Shown here: positions 56,038 to 64,000 of the stretch, in pieces
How positions within the stretch are numbered: position 1 is the stretch's first letter
How the letters are laid out: the number at the start of each line of letters is the position of its first letter
Assembly: GCA_001600695.1 (NCBI GenBank)
Contig: BCKQ01000006.1
Location: forward strand, 748,327 to 812,326
DNA from: Ascoidea asiatica
Taxonomy: Eukaryota > Ascomycota > Saccharomycetes > Ascoideales > Ascoideaceae
Reading direction: 5' to 3'
Length of the DNA: 64,000 nt
The notes under the pieces: generated by a model
Databases searched by the model: none
The model's input: the letters and a program-made list of their open reading frames with translations, nothing else
Told to the model about the DNA's origin: nothing
Made by a program: the position numbers and the translations under genes

Positions 56038-57507
56038 ATGATAAAGAATTTTAAAGAAAATAATAAAGATAAAAAATTTTATAAAATTATATCCTCAATT
56101 TTATCTTTTTTATTAAAACAATGGTTTTTCATAGGTTTAGCAATATTTATAATTTTAGCTAATTTTTTCCCAAATTTTGCAAGAAATGGTGGTTTAATTA
56201 GAGGTCAATATTCTATAGGTTATGGTGCTGTAATTGTAATTTTTTTACAATCTGGTCTTTCAATGAAAACTTCAAAATTATTAATTAATATGGCTAATTA
56301 TAAAGCTCATATAATTTTATTAATTTTACAATTTTTAATAACTCCTTCAATAACTTTTGCTTTTGCAAATGCTATAAAAGCTTCAAATAATAATCAAATT
56401 GATAATTGGATCTTAGTTGGAATGATTGTAACTTCAACTTGTCCAACAACTGTTGCTTCAAATGTTGTAATGACAAAACAAGCTCATGGTAATGATTTAT
56501 TATCTTTATGTGAAGTTTTTATTGGTAATGTCTTAGGAACTTTCATAACTCCAGCTTTATCACAAATGTTTTTCTCAAATTCTTGGAATTTCGCAAATCC
56601 AGCTTCTGAAAGTTCTGTTTCAAAATTATATAAAGATGTTATGAAACAATTAGGTTTATCTGTTTTTATACCATTATTTGTTGGTCAAGTTTTTCAAAAT
56701 ATTTTTCCAAATTTTACTTTAAAATTTATAACTAAAATTAAAATGAATAAATTAGGTCAATTTTGTCTTTTATTAATAATGTTTAGTTCTTTTTCAACTG
56801 CTTTTCATCAAAATGCTTTTAAAGATGCTTCAACTTCTTCAATTATTTTATTAGTTTTTTTTAATATTGGTATTTATTTATTTAATACTTTTATAACTTA
56901 TTTATTAGTTAGAAATCCAATAATTGGTTCAATAATTAAAAAATCAAAAGAAAATAATGAAAATTTAAATAATGAAATAATTGAAAATAAAAAAAAAAAT
57001 TTATTCATAAGATTTATTTCTTTTACTTTTTATAATAATAAAAAAGATACAGTTTCAATGTTATTTTGTGGTCCTGCAAAAACTGCTGCTTTAGGTGTTT
57101 CTTTAATTACTTCTCAATATGGTAATGATTTTCCTCAATTAGGTAAATTATTAGTTCCTTTAGTTTTATATCAATCTGAACAAATTGTTGTTGCTCAATG
57201 TTTAGTTCATTTCTTAAAAGTTTGGGTTGATAAAGGTGATGATTTTGATAATGATATTAATAGTGAAGATGATGACAATAATGATGATAAAAATAATAAT
57301 AACTTTAATAACAATAAAAATGATAATATCTCAATTAATAATAATAATAATCATTTGCTTAATGATGAAGAAAATCAAATTAAAGATATTGATCAATCAA
57401 ATTCTTCAAATGAAAAAAATAAAATTGATAAAAATTTTGATAATATTAATGATTCATTAAATGAAAATCAAATACCAGTCAGATCTTCTTCATCTTATAA
57501 TAAATAA
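56038..57507 (+). CDS. RCH1: Rch1 / SLC10A7-type plasma-membrane calcium regulator
   Basis: This belongs to the bile-acid/sodium symporter-like superfamily. C. albicans and S. cerevisiae Rch1 (YMR034C) are plasma-membrane proteins that restrain calcium influx, and human SLC10A7 is the relative. About ten hydrophobic spans lie between residues 25 and 400. Conserved blocks are NGGLIRGQYSIGYGAVIVIF, LQSGLSMKT, TSTCPTTVASNVVMTKQAHG, and near the end MLFCGPAKTAALGVSLITSQ with PLVLYQSEQIVVAQ. The C-terminal cytoplasmic tail (about 85 residues) is Asp/Asn/Ser-rich. The start MIKNFKENNKDKKFYKI precedes the first span. RCH1 is calcineurin-regulated in the species studied; no such site was identified here. 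Confidence 0.93.
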   Translation: MIKNFKENNKDKKFYKIISSILSFLLKQWFFIGLAIFIILANFFPNFARNGGLIRGQYSIGYGAVIVIFLQSGLSMKTSKLLINMANYKAHIILLILQFLITPSITFAFANAIKASNNNQIDNWILVGMIVTSTCPTTVASNVVMTKQAHGNDLLSLCEVFIGNVLGTFITPALSQMFFSNSWNFANPASESSVSKLYKDVMKQLGLSVFIPLFVGQVFQNIFPNFTLKFITKIKMNKLGQFCLLLIMFSSFSTAFHQNAFKDASTSSIILLVFFNIGIYLFNTFITYLLVRNPIIGSIIKKSKENNENLNNEIIENKKKNLFIRFISFTFYNNKKDTVSMLFCGPAKTAALGVSLITSQYGNDFPQLGKLLVPLVLYQSEQIVVAQCLVHFLKVWVDKGDDFDNDINSEDDDNNDDKNNNNFNNNKNDNISINNNNNHLLNDEENQIKDIDQSNSSNEKNKIDKNFDNINDSLNENQIPVRSSSSYNK

Positions 57508-58680
57508 TTTCAATTTCAAAAGTATTGATAATCATTTTACCATCATCATTAATTTCGTTGTCATTAGTATTCGCATTAGCTAAATTTTTTTTTTTCTCTT
57601 AGTTTTTTATATTTTATTTCATCTATATTTACATTTGCTTTAAAGTATTTCAGTTTTTAGTTGTTTCAATCTATTCACTATTTCATTTTTACTTTCAATC
57701 TTAATATCATGAATATAATTTTTCATAGATATATAAATAATATTCATGATTTATGATTCATGATCATGATAAATTTGATCATTTTTTAATCCGGTTTTTA
57801 TATACGCTTTCATACATATTATAATTTCATAAAATTTTACAGAAAAATAAAATTACAGTAACCACAACTTTTAAAAATATTTTTAATCATCAATGGTAGT
57901 ATCAGTGGTTTATTAATAAATATTATTATAGAAAAAAGAAAACTTTAAATTGAATTTCTTTGAGCAAAAAATCTAGGTCGTAAGATTATTCCTATTTTTC
58001 TTCAACCAGCAAAATTCGGGTTAATGATAATTCCATTTATCATTTATTTCAATAATCTAATTCTTTTATTCTAATATTCTAATAAAAACAAAGGTCATTT
58101 TAGAAAAATATTCAGAAAAAAAGCCCAGAATTGAATATCTAAATTATCTATTTCCACCACAAAAAAACATCTTCTCCATGGGGAGCAAACGCAGCTGTAA
58201 GTGATTCAAAACAATGAAAAAAATGTTACATTTATTAATAAAATATGTTGCTACAAGATGGTTAACTATTTCTTTAAAATGGTTAAGAAATCTTTTATAC
58301 TAAAAAGATTAAAAAATGGAAATCTTACGAATATTAAATATTTTGGGGTTTGAATCATACAAAAACAAAAGGTATTCTATAACATTAAAATCTTGGAGAT
58401 AAAAAAAACGTATTAAAAAGAATCTATGTAAAAGAAGAGAATTAAATAAAAGTTTGAAAAAATTGGCTGATTTAATTGAATTTTAAATGCCTATTATAAA
58501 CCTTACCAAAAAATGAATAAATCTATTAAGAATTAAAGTAAAAAAGAGAGAAAAAAAGAGAAAAAATTGATAAAAATGAATATAATAAATATAATAATCA
58601 TACAGGCGTGATGAAATGAAATGGAATTGAGTTACTTTTATCGAATAAATCATCATTTTATTTTTAAATTTTAATAAAAT
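57508..58680. other. Convergent RCH1/MIG1 intergenic region
   Basis: The 1.17-kb region is A/T-rich without protein-like frames. About 200 bp after RCH1 there is a perfect 11-bp inverted repeat (ATCATGAATAT 57706-57716, ATATTCATGAT 57740-57750). It is followed by further TCATGA-containing palindromes to 57770, perhaps a 3' UTR hairpin. A CCATGGGGAG patch near 58180 is the only GC-richer spot. Nothing else was recognised. Confidence 0.4.
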
Positions 58681-59910
58681 TCAATTTAAAAGATCTGATA
58701 AATGAGGAAGTGAAACTCTTTGATTTGAACTTTGACGTAAAAAAGGTAATTTATTTTCATTTTTTTCATCTAAACCATCAATTAAAGATCTTAATGGTGG
58801 AAGAGTTACTGTATTTCCATTATTTGATGTTAATTTAGGAGATTGAATTGGAGTAACTTGACTTGGAGTATTAACTGGAGAAAAATATTTTTTTGAAGCA
58901 TTATTATTATTATTATTATTAATATTATTATTGAAAGCATTTCCAAAACGGAAAACATTTTGTTGATCATCTTGGTTTGGAGAATGAGGAACTGAAAAAG
59001 TTTGATTTCTTGAAATAAGTTTATTTTCAAAAACTTCAGTTAAAGATGGTAAAGTTAATGTAGATTGTGCATTTCTATTCATATTTAAAGAAGTTGTGGT
59101 ATTTGGAGTATAGTTTAGAGATTGTAAAGAAGTTGCAGAACTTGAAGAAGATAAAGAAAAATTTGGCTTTATATTTTCATATGGAGAAGCTGCAGTAATT
59201 GCTTGTTGACCTTGAGCATATAAATTTGAAGAACTTGTATTTGGTGTATTTGAAAGAGATTGAATATTAGATGATGTGGCAGAGCTAATATTTGAATTTG
59301 AGAAAAAATTATTTAAAGAATTTGAAGATTTAGTTGATTGAAAAGAAGGTGAATTTCTAGAAAGCAGCTTTGAAATAGATACTGAAGAATCCATCTGTGA
59401 AAGAGGTTGTTGTTGTTGTTGAAATGCCTGGCTAAAATATTGCATTTGATTTGGAGATTGAGCTAGTTGTTGCTGTTGACCAAAATTAGAAATTGAATTT
59501 TGTTGAGTCATGAAAGTTTGAGGAAGATTATTATAATTCATATTTTGCATATTAGTTTGAGGTGTGAAAGTTGGAAATGGAAATTGATATATTGGATTAC
59601 CTTGTAAATCAAAACCAACTGGAGGAGGCATATTTGGATCAATATTTGTAATATAATAATTAGTTCCTTTCTTTTTTCTTGAACCTGGATTTGTATGAAT
59701 TCTAGCATGTCTTGTTAATTCATCACTTCTTGAAAATCTTTTACCACAACCTGGAAAACTACAAGCATGTGGTTTTTCACCTGTATGTGTTCTTATATGT
59801 CTTGTTTGATGTTCAAGTCTATGAAATGCTTTTTCACAAATTGGACATTTGTAAGGACGATCATTTGGGTCTTTAGCTGCTTTTTTCTTGGATTTTGGAG
59901 GTACACACAT
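58681..59910 (-). CDS. MIG1: Glucose repressor Mig1 (C2H2 zinc-finger)
   Basis: Mig1 represses genes for alternative carbon sources by binding SYGGGG sites and recruiting Tup1-Ssn6; Snf1 phosphorylation relieves it. Two C2H2 fingers open the protein. Finger 1 is [19 protein letters not shown], joined by [10 protein letters not shown] to finger 2 ([20 protein letters not shown], ending RIH), almost identical to fungal Mig1/CreA. A basic KKKAA/RKKK flank could be a nuclear signal. The middle is Gln/Ser/Asn-rich. The C-terminal effector region has [23 protein letters not shown] and LPHLSDLLN. These Leu-Pro-x-Leu motifs match the repression element. The length is 409 (S. cerevisiae 504). A beta-oxidation gene (FOX2) elsewhere in the window is a typical class of target, but no functional link is shown. 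Confidence 0.93.
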   Translation of the reverse strand: MCVPPKSKKKAAKDPNDRPYKCPICEKAFHRLEHQTRHIRTHTGEKPHACSFPGCGKRFSRSDELTRHARIHTNPGSRKKKGTNYYITNIDPNMPPPVGFDLQGNPIYQFPFPTFTPQTNMQNMNYNNLPQTFMTQQNSISNFGQQQQLAQSPNQMQYFSQAFQQQQQPLSQMDSSVSISKLLSRNSPSFQSTKSSNSLNNFFSNSNISSATSSNIQSLSNTPNTSSSNLYAQGQQAITAASPYENIKPNFSLSSSSSATSLQSLNYTPNTTTSLNMNRNAQSTLTLPSLTEVFENKLISRNQTFSVPHSPNQDDQQNVFRFGNAFNNNINNNNNNNASKKYFSPVNTPSQVTPIQSPKLTSNNGNTVTLPPLRSLIDGLDEKNENKLPFLRQSSNQRVSLPHLSDLLN

Positions 59911-60814
59911 TTTTTGAATTTTATTCTTATTTATAATTATTTTAATTTTGATATTGATATAATTTTTCTATTCTTTATATTATATTAAATTAAATTATTA
60001 TTATTATAAAGATACTTTATATAATTATAACTTGTAATTTAATTTTAATATAAAAACTCTTATAGTTAAACGAAATAAAATAAAAATTGTGAAGTTAACT
60101 TCTCAATTACAGTGTAAAAAATTGGTTATAATATTATTGTTAGGAATTATATATAGTATGTAATTTATTAAATGGCAGTATTTTATTGAATAGATAATAA
60201 TAATTGTTTTATAATTGAAAAGGAAGAAGAAAGAAAGAAAGAAAAAAAAAAAAAAGAGAGAAATTAAAAGTTGAGAATAAAATATAAAAAGACAGGAGGA
60301 TATAGCATGCTTAAAAGGTATTTTTTTTCTCTGGGTCTTATAATCAGTTATCAATAAATTAGGTGAAATAAAGAAAAAACGAATTGTAATAATTTACCAG
60401 TGTTGATCCCAGTGCGTATAAGTCTTACGAAAAAAAAAGGAAAAAAAAAAAAAGTTTAAAGAGAAAAGCATTGGCTCGCAGTTAAACTTCACTGAACTCT
60501 GTCAACTGATTGTGTTTTTAGTCTGTTTTAATTTGTGCAAATAAATTCAAATTCTTTTGATAAAATTTCCTGAGTACAGTGTAGACCTGAACCTAAGATT
60601 ATAAAAAAAAAAAATTAGGGAGAGAATCATCTCAGAACACTAATCATCATTTTCAGTCAGTTTTCTATGGTAATAAAAACGAATAAAAAATAATTTAATA
60701 ATATACGTAATAATATTAACAATAGTATTAATAACATTATTAATAATATAATAATCCCAGAGTGTAGCTAGCTATCAGGTTAATCAAACTTCAGGCCATT
60801 TTCTCTTTAGGAAG

Positions 60815-60877
60815 AAAGCCGGAGGCACCTGCGCAAACGGGAGACCCAAACCGACCGCGGGAGCCTCCGCTGGCTTT
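60815..60877. other. GC-rich long hairpin
   Basis: AAAGCC plus GGAGGC (60815-60826) pairs with GCCTCC (60863-60868) and GGCTTT (60872-60877) across a 3-nt bulge. This gives a 12-bp stem closing a 36-nt GC-rich loop, in a region otherwise about three-quarters A+T. GCGGGAGC occurs in the hairpin and again 50 bp downstream. It is a candidate structured RNA or protein-binding element. Confidence 0.45.
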
Positions 60878-63282
60878 TCAAAATAGCAGGTTATCGCCAC
60901 GTTACGGTCGCGGGAGCAACAAGGATTAACTCAACGGTATCTCGGAAAAACCATCCACAGTTTATCCGGGTTACCCAGATTATGCTTAGATCATTTAACG
61001 TGCAAAGTTTGAATAGCGTAAAAAGACTTGCAGTCATTGCTTGGAGTAAATGTCACCGAGATTGATTAGTACTAGTATACGGTACAGCTATTCCCCATTG
61101 CACGATGATTCAATATTCTTATTCACTTCTTGATCCGAATAATATGGAACTGAAACCCTCAATAGAAGAAAATATCGCAGTTTTGTTTTACTTTATTAGT
61201 CCTTGAATTGAAATAATTGTTTGTTCAAAGAGAAGAATAATACTTATTATAAAATATTTTTTCTTATCAATACAAAAAAAAAAAAAGAACAGCAGCATTT
61301 GTAAAGAAATAAAAGCAAATGATGAAAATGGTGAGAAAAAAAATATTCAAAGACTCAAAATTTAAACATTTGGATTGAAACTCACACACTGAGACAAATA
61401 GATATTCAGTTATGGAAGGGGTCCTGAAACCGTATTTCAATGCGTGTTTCACTCTGCCTGGTCCTGCTTTAGCCCCACGTTGTATGTAGACATTTCTGGT
61501 TAAAAGGCTGTAAATGATATCGGATTTTCATTTCGTCTTTACTGTTCGATTAAATAAGAAAAGCGGATATTGGTATTAATTATTGTTTTCTGGTATAGAA
61601 TAGTTTTATATAAAAGTATCAGAGGTCAAAAAAACTATTTAAAAATATAGAAAATCTGGTGTCTTAAGAAAGAGAAAAAAAATTCTACGTTAACTTCCCT
61701 TAGTTTAATTAATATTTCCACCATACATATTCTTTTTTTCTTGAGTATAGATGTTAACTTAATAATTGAATAAAAATAAAAAGAAATCATTTGTAAGATT
61801 CTTTGTACTTTCAAAACAGGACAAACGTTAATGTTAATGAATGTACTTTATCTCTCTTTAAGTAATATAAAGTGTAAACTGTGTGGAAAAAACAAAAAAA
61901 AAATTCTTTTGAATATTATTTCAGAAAATATAATTCCATATTCAGTAATTTAAAAAAAAATCGAACTACTATTTTAAAAAGCTTTTCTTTATTTTAGGTT
62001 TTCTTGGAAACGCATTCTCTTATTGAATGATATTAAAAAAAAAGTAATAAAATTTATTATAAAGTTCAAAATAGTTTTTCCGAAACTTGTTTAAGTTTTG
62101 ACCCCAAGAAAGTATGCAAATAGATGGAATTTCATCCTTGTTTAAAAAGAAATTGTTTTAAATTTATAAACATAAACTCTTAAGAAAGGCCTTTCTAAAG
62201 AAATAAAATAAGAAAAGTATTATCAAGAAGATATTTAGTGATCACAAACAAAAATATGCATACTACTAAATACGACTGTATTTATTCTGTGAATTTAAAA
62301 AATCAACATACCACGAGCAATTTAGTTTACACCAACTCCTTTCTTTGCTATCCTCGAATAATCAACAAGGTACAAAAATAAATATTTCTAAACGATGCTG
62401 CTTTTGAAAATTTAAAAAAAATATAATTAATAAAAACCATTTATTACTTTTCCATAAGCTGATGGTTGACAAACTAATTTTTTTTCGAAGTTTACTGCCA
62501 CTACTTTTCGGAATATCCAAAAAAAAAGAAGTTTTCTTGAACGCATGAAACCCCATGGGATTTCTATAAAGTCCACTTCAAATAATAAAAGTTATTCAGT
62601 TTGTCAGGAGTTTTTCCGAGTGGTTTCATTAAATATCATGAAGTGATTAATCATTGATACAAAACCAAGTATAGAAATATTTTTTAATTAGTCATTTTTC
62701 ATAATAAAAACTTATCTACAATTTGTTTTGCAATAAAAGTCATGATGATAAACTCAAAAGCCATAAAAAATATGTTACTCTATGTAGTTGTTGCAAGTTT
62801 TTTATATAGATTTTTCTCACAAAAAGAAAAAAAAAGAGAAAAAGAGAAAATAAAAAGACAAGGGGAATTACGGAAATTAAAATCTAGATATTTTTTTGCC
62901 ACTTGAATTTTCAAGTAACTCACGAGGTTCGGAAAAACATGATGTGCAAAAATGCACACCACATTGGAGTAATCTATAAGTTTTTCCGGCGCACTCTTAA
63001 GGTTGAGAAAGCTGTCCGGGTTTGAGAAAATCAGGATATTTAAATAACGGGATGCGGGAAAACTGTGATTTCAGGACGTCGGAACAACTGGGTGATGATG
63101 CTGGATGGCAGTGGGTTGTTGACTGCCTGTTTCGCGTATTTTACTCCGAAGTGCGTTGGGGTCTTTTGCGGAGGTGGGGTATGTTCGGCCCTCTGAGAAT
63201 CTGGCTTTTAATTGGTCCTTGCGTTTGTTTTGAATATAACATCTACTTTTTGATCATAGACCTAAACAGAGAATTAGTAATA

Positions 63283-63350
63283 GTTTTATGGGTTATTTTT
63301 TTTAAAATTGAAATATCTATTCTAGTAGATATTTTCATTTCCCATAAAAC
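63283..63350. repeat. 68-nt near-perfect hairpin
   Basis: GTTTTATGGG (63283-63292) pairs perfectly with CCCATAAAAC (63341-63350). Inside, 63305-63319 pairs with 63326-63340 at 13 of 15 positions, leaving a T-rich one-sided bulge and a 6-nt loop. It could be a foldback element, a precursor-like RNA or a terminator. Confidence 0.6.
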
Positions 63351-63905
63351 TTGACCATTGTTTACTTCATATAAATGTTCTTTAGCATACAAATGAATTT
63401 TATGATTTTCAGTTAAAATTATTAAAAACATACAAATATTCATGATAATTAATTTTGTAATACTTTCTCTCAAAACTACTTTCAATGGAATTCAATAACC
63501 AATTTTGATTATAAGAATAAATTATTGAGTCTATTTAAGGATAGAAACTTTTCAACTTAATGCACATAGACCTCTTAACTTAATATATTTTAAATATTGC
63601 CTCAATTCTTTACCGGTGAATTAATAGCATATAACTAAAAAAGCTTATGCATTTTTTTAAAAAATTAAATGACATTATGTCTTGATTATGAGAAATTAAA
63701 CAGAAACTACGGGGAAATATTTTTTTTAAGGATAAAACAAAGCAAATATAAATAAATTTTAATTATGAATGAAAACAGAAAAAGTCGTTTGTTAAAAAAA
63801 AAAAACCGAATAATGAAACAAAGAATAAAAAATGTAACAAAACAATACCGAGTAAGCCAGCTTACTAAATAAACAAAACAATAAATATTAAAAAAAAAAC
63901 TATCA

Positions 63906-64000
63906 TTACACATCTTCTTTCATTCTCCTTTTAATTAATTGTAAAAGATTTTCTATTAATTTTTGATTAGTATTTCTACTTTGAATACTTGTTAAAATTC
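63906..64000 (-). CDS. C-terminal tail of an unidentified gene (cut by window edge)
   Basis: A minus-strand frame enters from the right edge and ends at TAA (63908-63906), giving 30 residues ending NLLQLIKRRMKEDV. Its A/T-ending codons and helical, charged composition resemble the coding genes of the window. It is too short to identify, and could be chance. Confidence 0.4.
   Translation of the reverse strand, partial: ILTSIQSRNTNQKLIENLLQLIKRRMKEDV

Larger units (their letters stand above)
59911..63905. other. 4-kb intergenic region upstream of MIG1
   Basis: There is no convincing coding frame. Features seen are polypurine/poly-A runs (60230-60460), a GC-rich block at 60780-61090 with a long hairpin, a second GC-rich block at 62980-63230, and a 68-nt near-perfect hairpin at 63283-63350. 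The GC-rich blocks could be promoter islands for MIG1 or undetected structured RNA genes. I could not match tRNA, 5S, U1-U6, SRP, RNase P or snoRNA signatures. A 110-codon frame across the second block (63022-63354) is not supported as protein. Confidence 0.5.

Noticed and set aside
60961-61010. GCTTAGATCA, similar to a word in yeast U2 snRNA
   Set aside because: No other U2 features (5' end, branch-site recognition sequence, Sm site) are present nearby.
63093-63199. Possible C/D box snoRNA (GTGATGA and CTGA words)
   Set aside because: The sequences flanking the two boxes do not form a terminal stem, and no C'/D' boxes are evident.

Overview
This window is nuclear DNA from a budding yeast (Saccharomycotina). 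Genes are intron-poor, the base composition is extremely A+T rich, leucine is almost always TTA, and poly-asparagine (AAT) runs interrupt many proteins. The recognisable genes are yeast orthologues: FOX2, RAD59, NOG1, PRP43, ATP10, EDE1, ORC3, RSE1, MSK1, RCH1, MIG1 and a DDL1-like DDHD phospholipase. The species and the meaning of CTG (Leu, Ser or Ala) cannot be fixed from this sequence. CTG is nearly unused: I found no in-frame CTG in the 638-codon NOG1 gene.

Layout. Positions 1-12.4 kb are a cell-surface region. A truncated GPI-type wall protein gene (minus) and a 2,110-residue Flo11-domain adhesin gene (plus) diverge from a 5.5-kb intergenic region without convincing genes. Positions 12.6-19 kb hold a DDHD phospholipase (crossed by an assembly gap inside a poly-Asn run) and FOX2, the peroxisomal multifunctional beta-oxidation enzyme. 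Positions 20-25.5 kb hold RAD59 and a large Zn2Cys6 regulator, convergent with only 45 bp between stops. Positions 26.8-31.5 kb hold the convergent ribosome-biogenesis genes NOG1 and PRP43. Positions 32-36.2 kb hold a divergent mitochondrial pair, an unassigned mitochondrial protein and ATP10. EDE1 (endocytosis) fills 36.9-41.9 kb. A small three-membrane-span orphan and ORC3 diverge at 43.3-48.9 kb. RSE1 (splicing) and MSK1 (mitochondrial lysyl-tRNA synthetase) diverge at 49.2-55.2 kb. RCH1 (calcium homeostasis) and MIG1 (glucose repressor) converge at 56-59.9 kb. The last 4 kb are non-coding except for the tail of a minus-strand gene at the window edge.

Recurring themes. Many intergenic regions contain one island of about 100-250 bp that is much richer in G+C than its surroundings, often with inverted repeats; these look like promoter or structured elements. 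One module, built on CCACAAAACTGG, recurs at 35.1, 42.2 and 45.0 kb as inverted or tandem repeats. Short tandem repeats (8-14 bp) sit in several promoters. The most unusual protein is the adhesin. It carries two Flo11 domains that are almost identical in DNA (4 differences over about 465 bp), a very long Ser/Thr stalk, and about ten copies of an FSKTLLAEE-like motif near the wall anchor. No tRNA, rRNA, CRISPR or intact transposon was found.
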